Source: JAIQFL01 sp035295745 (GTDB lineage: Bacteria; Acidobacteriota; Terriglobia; Bryobacterales; Bryobacteraceae). From it: a DNA stretch of 64,000 nucleotides. Under the pieces are notes generated by a model. It worked only from the letters and a program-made list of their open reading frames with translations. It had not been told where the DNA came from and searched no databases. Numbering within the stretch: position 1 is the stretch's first letter; every line of letters begins with the position of its first letter. Both the position numbers and the translations under genes were made by a program. Below are positions 41,483 through 50,028 of the stretch, piece after piece. The DNA lies in NCBI GenBank assembly GCA_035295745.1, contig DATGIL010000061.1:99386-163385 (forward strand), written 5' to 3'.

Positions 41483-44212
41483 ATGCCTTCTTACCGGAAA
41501 TGTCTGATTCCCACCGCCTTCGCCGCTTTTTTCTCCATCTGCATTGCCCAGCAGAAACCCCTCTACAAAGACCCCGCCGCCCCTCTCGACAAGCGCGTCG
41601 CCGACCTCGTCTCCCGCATGACTCTGGAAGAGAAGATCTCCCAGTTGATGAACGACTCGGCCGCCATTGACCGCCTCGACGTCCCCGCCTATAACTGGTG
41701 GAATGAGTGTCTGCACGGCGTAGCGCGCGCCGGCCGCGCCACCGTCTATCCGGAAACCATCGGCATGGCTGCCACCTGGGACGCCGCGCTTCTACAGCGC
41801 GTCTCCACCGCCATTTCCGACGAGGCTCGCGCCAAATACCACGAGTTCCTCCGCCGCGGCAAGCACAATATCTACCAGGGCCTCACCTTCTGGACCCCCA
41901 ACATCAATCTCTTTCGCGACCCCCGCTGGGGACGGGGTATGGAGACTTACGGCGAAGATCCCTACCTGACCGGCCACATGGCGACCGCCTTCATCAAAGG
42001 GCTGGAAGGCGACGATCCCAAGTATCTGAAGACCATCGCGACCGCCAAGCACTATGCCGTCCACAGCGGACCCGAATCGCTGCGCCATACTTTCGACGCA
42101 GTGATCCCGGAGCAGGAATTGCGCGAGTCCTACCTGCCGCATTTCGAGACCGCGATCCGCGAAGGGGGAGCGCAGTCCGTGATGTGTGCCTACAATCGCG
42201 TGGATGGCCTTCCCGCCTGCGCCAGCCCCAAACTGCTCAACGATATTCTGCGCAAGCAGTGGGGCTTCACCGGCTATGTGGTGAGCGACTGCGGCGCCAT
42301 CGGCGACATCTACCTGAATCACAAGACGGCTCCCAATGCCGCTGCGGGTGTGGCCGCCGCCCTCAAAGCCGGCACTGACTTGAACTGCGGCGTGGAGTAC
42401 GTCAACCTGCTCGAAGCGGTAAAAGGTGGGCTCCTGGCGGAGTCCGATATCAATCAGGCACTCGGCCGCCTGCTGGCCGCGCGCTTCAAGCTCGGCATGT
42501 TCGATCCGCCCGAGATGGTGAAGTACGCTCAGATTCCCTACAGCGTCAACGATAGTCCCGCACATAGCGAATTGGCCGCGGAGACCGCGCGCAAATCGAT
42601 TGTCCTGCTGAAGAACGAAAATCGCTCGCTCCCGCTTAAGAAGAGCATTCGCAACGTCGCCGTGATCGGGCCGAATGCCGACGATCCCGAGGTGCTGCTG
42701 GGCAATTATAACGGCGAGCCCACCGCTCCGGTCACGCCGCTCGAAGGCATCAGGCGCAAACTGGGACCCGGAGCGCGCGTGCAGTACGCTCGTGGCACCG
42801 ACCTCGCGCCCAACATGCCGGCCTTTCAGGTGGTGCCGTCGTCAGCCCTCTCCACTACGCTGCAAGGCGGCGAGCCGGGGATGTTCGGCGAGTACTACAA
42901 CACCAGCAATTTCGACGGCAAAGCGCACCGTCCGCGAGAGCTGACCTATCCCACCTCGGGGAAGATGGCGGGCGACATTCCGCGCGACCCGCATCCTCTC
43001 TTTACCCGCATCGATCCGAAGATCGACTTCCATTGGTGGGACGGCGCCCCACGCGCCGACATGCATGACGATGATTTCGGCATCCGCTGGAATGGATTCC
43101 TTACCCCGCCCGTTACCGGCGATTATCAGCTTGGCGCCATCGGCATGAACGCCTTCGAGCTTTACCTGGATGGCAAGCCGTTCCTGGATTTCAGCAATAT
43201 CCACGGACGCCGGTATCGCTACGAGGCGGTACACCTGGAAGCGGGCAGGCATTACCCCATCCGCCTCGATTTCCACGAGTTCGTCAACGATGCCGACATT
43301 CAGCTGGTATGGTCGCCGCCGCGCGTCAATCGCACCGACGAAATTGCCAATGTGCTGACCGAAGCGGACGCGGTGATCGTAGTGCTAGGCCTGTCGCCGC
43401 GCCTCGAAGGCGAGGAGATGAAGGTTCCGGTCGAGGGCTTTTCGGGCGGCGATCGGGTGGACCTGGGCATTCCGCGCGTGCAGGAGGAACTGCTCGAACG
43501 CGTGGTGAGCTCGGCGCCGGTGGGAACGCCGGTTATTTTGGTTCTGGTGAATGGCAGTGCCTTATCGATCAATTGGCCTCATGAGCATGTGCCCGCGATC
43601 GTGGAGCTTTGGTATCCGGGGCAGGGCGGTGGCACCGCTTTGGCCGACGTGCTGTTCGGCGACTACAATCCCGCCGGGCGGTTGCCGGTGACCTTCTACA
43701 CCGGAGCTAACCAACTGCCGGCCTTCACCGACTATAGTATGAAGGGTCGTACCTACCGGTTCTTCCAGGGAGAGCCTTTGTATCCCTTCGGTTTCGGACT
43801 GAGTTACACTAGCTTTGCGTATCGCGGCTTAACACTTCCTAAGCAGTCGAACGCCGGCGAGCCGATTCAGATCACGGTGCAGGTGGTGAATACCGGCAAA
43901 GTAGCGGGTGATGAAGTCGTCGAACTCTATTCCAAGGAGTTGGGGGCTCCGGCAGATGCTCCCATTCGCTCGCTGATCGGTTTTCAGCGCGTCGCGCTGA
44001 AGCCGGGAGAGAAGAAAACAGTGCGCTTCGATGTAGCGGCCCGCGATCTCGCGAGCGTCGGTAAGGACGGACACGCGGTAGCCAGGCCGGGCGTTTTCGA
44101 GATTACCGCCGGCGGAAAGCAGCCAGGCTTCCACGGTCCCGCGGACGCAGCCACCACGGGGGTCATCACCGGCAGGCTGCAGCTCTGGGGTAATCCCAAG
44201 GTACTGGATTGA
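41483..44212 (+). CDS. GH3 beta-glucosidase/beta-xylosidase with PA14 domain
   Basis: 909 residues with a signal peptide (LIPTAFAAFFSICIAQQ). The GH3 N-terminal barrel (about 28-330) has NWWNECLHGVARAG, TPNINLFRDPRWGRGMETYG (about 138-157), AKHYAVHSGPE and the nucleophile Asp in GYVVSDCGAIGD (D269). The second GH3 domain is split by a PA14 insert (about 465-610; FGEYYNTSNFDG, FHWWDGAP, SDFGIRWNGFLTPP-like) and resumes with VIVVLGLSPRLEGEE and ELWYPGQGGGTALADVLFGD (split). An Fn3-like domain closes the protein. It should act outside the cytosol on plant or microbial beta-glycosides; a xylosidase is favoured by the NWWNECLHGVAR motif. A ROK repressor follows 8 bases downstream. Confidence 0.92.
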   Translation: MPSYRKCLIPTAFAAFFSICIAQQKPLYKDPAAPLDKRVADLVSRMTLEEKISQLMNDSAAIDRLDVPAYNWWNECLHGVARAGRATVYPETIGMAATWDAALLQRVSTAISDEARAKYHEFLRRGKHNIYQGLTFWTPNINLFRDPRWGRGMETYGEDPYLTGHMATAFIKGLEGDDPKYLKTIATAKHYAVHSGPESLRHTFDAVIPEQELRESYLPHFETAIREGGAQSVMCAYNRVDGLPACASPKLLNDILRKQWGFTGYVVSDCGAIGDIYLNHKTAPNAAAGVAAALKAGTDLNCGVEYVNLLEAVKGGLLAESDINQALGRLLAARFKLGMFDPPEMVKYAQIPYSVNDSPAHSELAAETARKSIVLLKNENRSLPLKKSIRNVAVIGPNADDPEVLLGNYNGEPTAPVTPLEGIRRKLGPGARVQYARGTDLAPNMPAFQVVPSSALSTTLQGGEPGMFGEYYNTSNFDGKAHRPRELTYPTSGKMAGDIPRDPHPLFTRIDPKIDFHWWDGAPRADMHDDDFGIRWNGFLTPPVTGDYQLGAIGMNAFELYLDGKPFLDFSNIHGRRYRYEAVHLEAGRHYPIRLDFHEFVNDADIQLVWSPPRVNRTDEIANVLTEADAVIVVLGLSPRLEGEEMKVPVEGFSGGDRVDLGIPRVQEELLERVVSSAPVGTPVILVLVNGSALSINWPHEHVPAIVELWYPGQGGGTALADVLFGDYNPAGRLPVTFYTGANQLPAFTDYSMKGRTYRFFQGEPLYPFGFGLSYTSFAYRGLTLPKQSNAGEPIQITVQVVNTGKVAGDEVVELYSKELGAPADAPIRSLIGFQRVALKPGEKKTVRFDVAARDLASVGKDGHAVARPGVFEITAGGKQPGFHGPADAATTGVITGRLQLWGNPKVLD

Positions 44213-44220
44213 CATCGCAC

Positions 44221-45390
44221 ATGTTGGACTCGTCGGTCACAAAGCGGAGCCAGGGTGCGTCGAGCGAGGTAGCGCGCGACATCAATCGCCGCATTGTGCT
44301 GAACCTGGTTCGCACACGCCATCCCATCTCGCGTGCCGACCTCGCCAGGCTGTCCGGCCTCCAGCGCAGCACCATTTCGCTGATCGTCGAACAGTTGATC
44401 CAGGAGAACTGGGTGCTGGAAGGGCCGACCGGCCGCCTGCCGCGAGGCCGCCGTCCCACGTTTCTGCGATTGAACGATGAACGGGTCATCATCGGCGTGG
44501 ATGTCCGCCCCACGCAGACCACCGTAGCCCTGGCCGATGCGAACGGGCGATTCATCTCGCAGGAGATGATGGCCACTTCCGACGACCCCAAAATCACGCT
44601 CGATCAACTCGTCGAGTGCATCCATCGGATTATCCACTCGTGCCACGGCAAGATGATCGAAGGCGTGGGCATCAGTTTGCCGGGACGATTCGATCACACC
44701 GCCGATCGCCTGGTGTTTGCCCCGAATCTGAAGTGGCGCGACGTCGATATTCGCAATCCGATCTCTTCGGCAACGGGTCTCGAAGTTGAGCTTGAGAACG
44801 CCGCCAATGCCTGTGTGCTGGCCGAGGTCTGGTTCAATCGGCTGGAGGAGTGCCGGAATCTGGTGGTGCTCACGGTTTCCGAGGGCATCGGCACTGGATT
44901 GCTGGCGAACGGCGAATTGGTGCGCGGCTTGAACGGCATGGCGGGCGAGTTCGGTCACGTGCCGCTCGAACCGGACGGTCCGCTGTGCGGATGCGGCAGC
45001 CGAGGCTGCTGGGAAGTATTCGGATCCAATCGAGCCGCACTGCGTTACTACTTCGAATCGCATGCCGAGATCGACGGGCTTACGTTTGCCGATCTGCTCA
45101 GCCGCGCTGATCAGGGTGATAGCCAGGCGTGCAAGGCCCTCGACCGGATGGCGCACTATCTCGGACGGGGCATGCGTTTGATCGTGGCGGGCCTCGCTCC
45201 GGAGCGGATTGTTGTGGTCGGCGATCTCACCCGCTCGTGGCACCGATTTGGCAGCATTATCGAAGCGGCTGTGCAGGCGCAAGTGCTTCCGGGAGGCAGT
45301 GCCCCGAAGGTGATTCCCGCCTATGAAGACGGAATGGCGCGTCTGCGAGGCACGGTAGCGCTGGTGTTACGCAAGCATTTCAGCGTATAG
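44221..45390 (+). CDS. ROK-family transcriptional repressor (NagC/XylR-like)
   Basis: 389 residues from the ATG at 44221. A TTG at 44209 overlaps the GH3 stop and would add four residues. The N-terminal winged HTH (RRIVLNLVRTRHPISRADLA and LSGLQRSTISLIVEQLIQE) marks it as a repressor, not a sugar kinase alone. The ROK domain has GVDVRPTQT, EGVGISLPGRF, the GMAGEFGHVPLEPDG segment and the zinc-binding CGCGSRGCWEV. It most likely controls the GH3 gene just upstream, releasing DNA when a sugar is bound; this is inferred from position. Confidence 0.9.
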   Translation: MLDSSVTKRSQGASSEVARDINRRIVLNLVRTRHPISRADLARLSGLQRSTISLIVEQLIQENWVLEGPTGRLPRGRRPTFLRLNDERVIIGVDVRPTQTTVALADANGRFISQEMMATSDDPKITLDQLVECIHRIIHSCHGKMIEGVGISLPGRFDHTADRLVFAPNLKWRDVDIRNPISSATGLEVELENAANACVLAEVWFNRLEECRNLVVLTVSEGIGTGLLANGELVRGLNGMAGEFGHVPLEPDGPLCGCGSRGCWEVFGSNRAALRYYFESHAEIDGLTFADLLSRADQGDSQACKALDRMAHYLGRGMRLIVAGLAPERIVVVGDLTRSWHRFGSIIEAAVQAQVLPGGSAPKVIPAYEDGMARLRGTVALVLRKHFSV

Positions 45391-45401
45391 GCCGGCTACG
45401 G

Positions 45402-46325
45402 CTACATGAATTTGCGATTGCCGCCGTTGTTGATCGAGACCGGGCCGTTGTTCGTCGACACTCGAATCGTGTCTGACCCGTTCAGCTGAATCACCCGCTG
45501 ATTCGACGTCGTGTCCGTCCAAGCAGCCGTGCAGGCGCTCGCCTTGCAACTGACGGGAGAGTGCCCCGCTGTCTCCAGCCGCAAACCCGAACGGAACGTC
45601 TCCGGCATATTCACGCTGACCGGGCCGTTCACCGTGTGCGCCTCGAGCAGGGTGCCATTCCAAACCTCGCCCTTCAAATTCAGGGAGATCGGCCCGTTCT
45701 GCGCAACCAGGTGGACTTCGCCCCCATTGCCGTTGAATGAGATTGGGCCATTGGCGGTGTGAACCTCCAGCATGCCTCCGCCATCGTTGACCGCAATCGG
45801 TCCGTTGGTCGCACGCAGCTTTACGTTGCCACTCACGCCGGAGACGCTGATCGGCCCGTTCTTGGTTTCCAGGTTTAAATTGGCGTCCTTGGGGGCGTGC
45901 ACCAGGAAGTACACCTGCCAGTTGGCATCGTCGGTAGTGGGACCGCTGCTGGAGAACTGGCCGGCGGAATGCGTCACCGAGATACCGTGGACCACCTGCT
46001 GGGCCTGCGCCGCCGTCTCCGCCACCGCCACTTTGCAGGCTTCCACGGAGTACTCGGCCCGGTCCCAGCCGTGCACGCTGAGAACTGAGCGATCCATCCC
46101 CACCATCTCGAGGATGGGCGCTTCGCTCTTCTGCAGCGTGAAGGTCTCGTTCACCTGGGAAAACTGGCCATCCGAACGGACCCGTAAATCGGAACAATGC
46201 TCCGCGTTTCCCTCGACGCTGATACTCAGGTTGCGGGTCTTCGCAGCGTGGCTTCTCGGGGGCATGAGAGCCCATCCCGCGATCAACACCGCAGCGGCCA
46301 GGTAGTAGAGGCTATCGTTCTTCAT
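45402..46325 (-). CDS. DUF4097-like envelope protein with NGP repeats
   Basis: 307 residues with a signal peptide (YYLAAAVLIAGWALMPPRSHA). Residues of about 140-305 form a ladder of short repeats about 18-25 residues long, each with NGP(I/V)(S/A): TKNGPISV, ATNGPIAV, TANGPISF, AQNGPISL, TVNGPVSV and NNGPVSI; one, GHSPVSC, is altered. This predicts a beta-solenoid similar to DUF4097 adhesin-like proteins. Four Cys (two near 285) could form disulfides. It is the last of three co-directional envelope genes and is convergent with the ROK gene. Function is unknown. Confidence 0.7.
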   Translation of the reverse strand: MKNDSLYYLAAAVLIAGWALMPPRSHAAKTRNLSISVEGNAEHCSDLRVRSDGQFSQVNETFTLQKSEAPILEMVGMDRSVLSVHGWDRAEYSVEACKVAVAETAAQAQQVVHGISVTHSAGQFSSSGPTTDDANWQVYFLVHAPKDANLNLETKNGPISVSGVSGNVKLRATNGPIAVNDGGGMLEVHTANGPISFNGNGGEVHLVAQNGPISLNLKGEVWNGTLLEAHTVNGPVSVNMPETFRSGLRLETAGHSPVSCKASACTAAWTDTTSNQRVIQLNGSDTIRVSTNNGPVSINNGGNRKFM

Positions 46326-46396
46326 CGGGTCCGTCCTTCTTTGGGCTAGGAACGTTTAATCCATAGACGCGCGGACCGATGCGCGGTTAGCTCGAC

Positions 46397-46981
46397 TTAT
46401 CGAACCTTGACGGTGACGTGTTCCTGATCGGTGTCGCCATCCGCACCAGTCGCCGTCACCGTGTAGGTGGTCGTCTTGGTGGGTGAGGTCATAAAGCAGG
46501 ACTGCGGCTTGGTACCCCCTCGATAATGCACCGGCTCGATCACTACCGACTTGGCGTTTTGCACCTGATAGCAGAAGCTGAGTTGATCCCCCAGGTGGAG
46601 ATCGAGAGTGCTGACCTTGACCTCGATGATTTTGACGCGAGCCGCTCCTAACGTCACCGTCACCTCCTTGGTAGCGGGTGGGCTCCCCGGCGCTTCGGCA
46701 GTCAGGGTGTAGGTGGTGGTTGCCGACGGATTCACTTCCACGCAACGGGATGGCGATGCCGAAAGCTCCTGCCGTGGCGGAGAAAGCGACACGGTCTTGG
46801 CGTTCTCCACGCCGTAGCAGAGCAATTCCTTGTCGCCGGGCGCCACCTTAGGTTCGGTTGCGTAGAATTGAGTGATTCTGACCGGTTGCGGGACCGAATC
46901 GGCAGGCCGGGACGGCGGTGGATTCGCGGGACGGCCGCAACCGATGGCTATCAGGAGGAGAACACCACTGAACCAACGCAT
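46397..46981 (-). CDS. Probable lipoprotein with two Ig-like repeats
   Basis: 194 residues. The start MRWFSGVLLLIAIGCG suggests lipidation at C15, though the residue at -3 is Ala, a loose lipobox. After a Pro-rich linker come two homologous domains: LLCYGVENAKTVSLSP ... CVEVNPSATTTYTLTA and SFCYQVQNAKSVVIEP ... CFMTSPTKTTTYTVTA. Each has two Cys that could pair. Tandem beta-sandwich domains of this type occur in bacterial envelope proteins. The gene starts 4 bases after the upstream gene ends, so the two are surely cotranscribed. No specific function is known. Confidence 0.65.
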   Translation of the reverse strand: MRWFSGVLLLIAIGCGRPANPPPSRPADSVPQPVRITQFYATEPKVAPGDKELLCYGVENAKTVSLSPPRQELSASPSRCVEVNPSATTTYTLTAEAPGSPPATKEVTVTLGAARVKIIEVKVSTLDLHLGDQLSFCYQVQNAKSVVIEPVHYRGGTKPQSCFMTSPTKTTTYTVTATGADGDTDQEHVTVKVR

Positions 46982-46985
46982 CGAC

Positions 46986-47801
46986 CTACTTGATCACCGG
47001 GTCGGACACCGTGCCGAGGCCCGCGTAGGCCTCTTTGACCTTGATTACCTTGTCGCCATTAAACGTTACGAATGTAATTTTCCCGGGAGCCTCGCCGTAG
47101 ATCCAGTCTTCCAGTTCCAAACCATCCTTGGTCTCGCGCTCGTGCAGCCGGGGGCGCCCCAGCGCCATGACCACCTGCTCGCGATTCATACCCTCGGTGA
47201 CGCGCTTATCCTTGATGGCCTTTTGTACTTCGGGCGGCAAACTTTCGGAGTAGAGCTCGGTTACGCTGTGTTTCTCGAAATCCAGGACCGGAGCAAGCAT
47301 CTTCTTCACTTCCGACGACTTGATCGGTTCCAGCGGCTTGTGGAAGAGAATCGCCAGCGAGGTGCCGCCGGGAGCATTGCTGTCGTTATTGCTGACCGGA
47401 GTAGGCGAGCCGCCGTTCACACCCACCTGTACGCCCTGGTACCACTTGCGCCCGCCCTTGAAGCCGCCGTTGATCTCGAACAGAATGCGGTCGTGCTCCA
47501 GGACCATCTTGGTGATCTGAATGGAGTCTCCGTTCCGCGCGGCAGGCCCGCTCTCCTTGGCGATCTCCGACCAGGCTTTCTTGTCGTACGTGCCGTCGGA
47601 ATTGAACTCCAGAGGCTTTTTGGAACGCGGCAGGAGGACTTTGACTGTCGCATATTCGGCGGTCAGGCCGCGCGTCAGCTCGACGCGGTCTTCCATCGTG
47701 AGCTTTTCCGGGGCATCGGATTCAGCGGCCTTCTTCTTGTCGGCAGCTACCGAAAGCGCCGGCAGCAGACTAAGGATAATGGTGGCGGCGATGGCTCGCA
47801 T
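46986..47801 (-). CDS. Secreted protein with SmpA/OmlA-like C terminus
   Basis: 271 residues from the ATG at 47801, which begins a signal peptide (RAIAATIILSLLPALSVAA); the frame is open to 47912 without support. The mid part (EDRVELTRGLTAEYATVKVL; DSIQITKMVLEHDRILFEIN) is not recognised. The C-terminal segment VTEGMNREQVVMALGRPRLH followed by EDWIYGEAPGKITFVTFNGD resembles the SmpA/OmlA (BamE-like) fold. It heads the three-gene envelope group 47801-45402. Confidence 0.65.
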   Translation of the reverse strand: MRAIAATIILSLLPALSVAADKKKAAESDAPEKLTMEDRVELTRGLTAEYATVKVLLPRSKKPLEFNSDGTYDKKAWSEIAKESGPAARNGDSIQITKMVLEHDRILFEINGGFKGGRKWYQGVQVGVNGGSPTPVSNNDSNAPGGTSLAILFHKPLEPIKSSEVKKMLAPVLDFEKHSVTELYSESLPPEVQKAIKDKRVTEGMNREQVVMALGRPRLHERETKDGLELEDWIYGEAPGKITFVTFNGDKVIKVKEAYAGLGTVSDPVIK

Positions 47802-48021
47802 GTGGTGCTCTCCGCAGGCAGACAATCTTATTTTAAGCCCAGTTTGCAATTCTGAGCTCCGAAAGCTTCCACGGTGTGTGCCGCGCGAGCCGAAAATAGG
47901 GCGGCATTGCACCCATTGGCACCGGCAGGAGAGGTAGCACCACTCCTTGCCGGGTGTTCACGGGAAGGGTCGGGCTGCCCCGCATTAACTCCCTTGGGGC
48001 AGTTCGCGCGTACAGATAGAT

Positions 48022-48900
48022 TCAACGGGACGGCAAAGGGGTGGGCGGCGCCGGTTGCGGAGTCTCCGCCGGCTCATCCGTAATCCGGGACGGCTGCCGT
48101 CGGATCGGCACCTTCCAGACGTACGCGAAGAGTAGCGCCAGGACGAACGTCGTCAGCAGACTAGCCTCCGGGCCATACTCTCCACCACTCCAAAGTGAAC
48201 CCGCCGTCCACAGCATCTGGTGGCCGGTCACCCGGATCGACAACCCGCTCAGTTTCACGCCGAACAGGGGAAAAGTAACATTCCAGCCGAAATGCAGGCC
48301 GATCGGCAACCACAAATCGCGGCTGCGCAGGTAGGCATAGCCAAACAGGACCCCGAAGCCGGCAGTATTCGCGATCCCGAATCGGCTGGCATCGGGATTC
48401 GCTTCGTGCAGCAGTGCAAAGACCACGCCCACTGGCAGTATGGTGGCAAATGGACCAAGCACCACCAGCAAACGTTGGAAACCATATCCACGAAACAGGA
48501 GTTCTTCGCCCGCGGCGCCAACTGCCAAGGAGAAAGTGACAAAAAGAATCGTGCCAACGCTCAACGGTTCCGCGGGGAGCGGCGCCAGGTGAGCCGCGCC
48601 CACCATCAGCGGAGGCAGTAGGACCAACGAAGCCGACCCAGCCCCGCCAATCAGCCCCCACAGCAGGTTACTCCGTGAAGCACGGTTCCATAAGAGTCCC
48701 AACTCTTCCAACCGCGCGTTCTCATAAATCCGCAATGTCAGCCAGTTGGCGGCGACGGCCGCGAAGAGCTGCGCGCAGGTAACGCCCGCAAGGTAGCCTC
48801 CCACCCAGAGGAACAGTGGAGTGGAGATCAACAGGCACCCAAAGTTCAGCCCAATGTAGACAATGAGCTGAATCGCCAGCAGCATCCAACCTTTGCGCAT
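48022..48900 (-). CDS. CPBP-family intramembrane metalloprotease (CAAX protease-like)
   Basis: 292 residues with about eight TMs. The diagnostic motifs are EELLFRG (E132, E133, R137), FALLHE (H165) and GLHFGWN (H203, N207), the glutamate-histidine zinc site of CPBP/Abi proteases. A short Pro-rich tail (ETPQPAPPTPLP) ends the protein. Bacterial members process prenylated or peptide substrates or serve in bacteriocin self-immunity; no bacteriocin gene is seen here. It is a single gene, divergent from the MBL-fold gene 114 bases away. Confidence 0.85.
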   Translation of the reverse strand: MRKGWMLLAIQLIVYIGLNFGCLLISTPLFLWVGGYLAGVTCAQLFAAVAANWLTLRIYENARLEELGLLWNRASRSNLLWGLIGGAGSASLVLLPPLMVGAAHLAPLPAEPLSVGTILFVTFSLAVGAAGEELLFRGYGFQRLLVVLGPFATILPVGVVFALLHEANPDASRFGIANTAGFGVLFGYAYLRSRDLWLPIGLHFGWNVTFPLFGVKLSGLSIRVTGHQMLWTAGSLWSGGEYGPEASLLTTFVLALLFAYVWKVPIRRQPSRITDEPAETPQPAPPTPLPSR

Positions 48901-49014
48901 TGCGAATCTACCGAAACGACTACTATAACGAAGCCCGCGCCCACGACGCTAAGGCGAAGGCGCCACAGTAGGACGTCGCAACCCAAGTACCTTGCGGGGC
49001 ATCCCATGTATTAG

Positions 49015-49947
49015 ATGCAACCAAGAGCGGTGGTTGGGGGAGCGGGATTGTCTGCTTTTGCCGGTATGGGGAGTTGGGTATATCGTGCAGCGCCCCGTTA
49101 CTGGGAACAGCTTTCCAACGAGCGTGAGCGGATCGTTTTGCCGGCTCCGGCGCGGCCCAAAGTGGCTGCCTGGAGCGACTCCGGTTTGTACGCGGCGTGG
49201 CTGGGACACACGTCCGTCCTGCTGAAGATCGACGGTTTCACCATCTTGACCGATCCGGTACTCAGTATGCGAGTCGGCATCGACCTGAAGCTGTTCACTC
49301 CGGGGTTGAAACGGCTGGTGGCGCCGGCGTTGTCCGTTCGGGATCTACCGAAAATCGACCTCGTACTGCTGTCGCACGCGCACTTCGATCATTTCGATCT
49401 GCCCACGTTGAGGCGTCTGGAAAACCGCGGAACCGAGGTGGTCACGGCCGCCCGCACCGCCGATCTGTTGCGCGTGAATCGATACCGCAAAGTCAGTGAA
49501 CTGGGTTGGGGAGGACGCGTCCGCGTCGGCCCCGCGGAAGTGCGCGCCTTCCAGGTGAGGCACTGGGGCGCGCGGATGCGCAGCGACACCTATCGCGGAT
49601 ACAACGGCTATACCATCGAAGCCGGACGCTACCGAATCCTGTTCGGCGGCGACACCGCCTTCACGACTAATTTTCAGCCGCTCAAGAACTCTCGCCCTTT
49701 CGATCTGGCAGTGATGCCGATCGGAGCATACGACCCGTGGATTCATGCTCACTGCACGCCCGAGCAGGCGCTGCAAATGGCGGATGATGCCGGCGCGGAG
49801 TTCTTTCTTCCCGTTCACCACCAGACCTTCTCACTCAGCCGCGAACCTTATCTGGAACCAATCCAGCGCGTCTGCGATGCTGCCGGCAGAAATACCGATC
49901 GAATTGCATTACAGAAGATCGGCCAAGAGTTCCATTATTCTGCTTAA
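49015..49947 (+). CDS. MBL-fold metallohydrolase (NAPE-PLD/UlaG-like)
   Basis: 310 residues. The metal site is HAHFDHFD (H121, H123, D125, H126), with RHWGARM, GGDTAF and the late PVHHQTF. WLGHTSVLLKIDGFTILTDP before it is typical of the UlaG/NAPE-phospholipase-D-like branch. The first 25 residues (AVVGGAGLSAFAGMGSWVYR) form a hydrophobic segment that could be a signal anchor. An alternative start at 49066 would remove most of it. Likely a hydrolase of phosphodiester or lactone substrates in the envelope; the substrate cannot be told. Confidence 0.82.
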   Translation: MQPRAVVGGAGLSAFAGMGSWVYRAAPRYWEQLSNERERIVLPAPARPKVAAWSDSGLYAAWLGHTSVLLKIDGFTILTDPVLSMRVGIDLKLFTPGLKRLVAPALSVRDLPKIDLVLLSHAHFDHFDLPTLRRLENRGTEVVTAARTADLLRVNRYRKVSELGWGGRVRVGPAEVRAFQVRHWGARMRSDTYRGYNGYTIEAGRYRILFGGDTAFTTNFQPLKNSRPFDLAVMPIGAYDPWIHAHCTPEQALQMADDAGAEFFLPVHHQTFSLSREPYLEPIQRVCDAAGRNTDRIALQKIGQEFHYSA

Positions 49948-50028
49948 CTTAGTGAAACTGAAGTAAGAAGCAGTACACACCAAATAAGTTGACGGAAACC
50001 TTTTATACACGCGGGGTGTTCTACAAGT

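Noticed and set aside
43984..45282. 432-codon minus-strand ORF opposite the ROK gene
   Set aside because: Antisense shadow; the plus strand encodes a complete ROK regulator.
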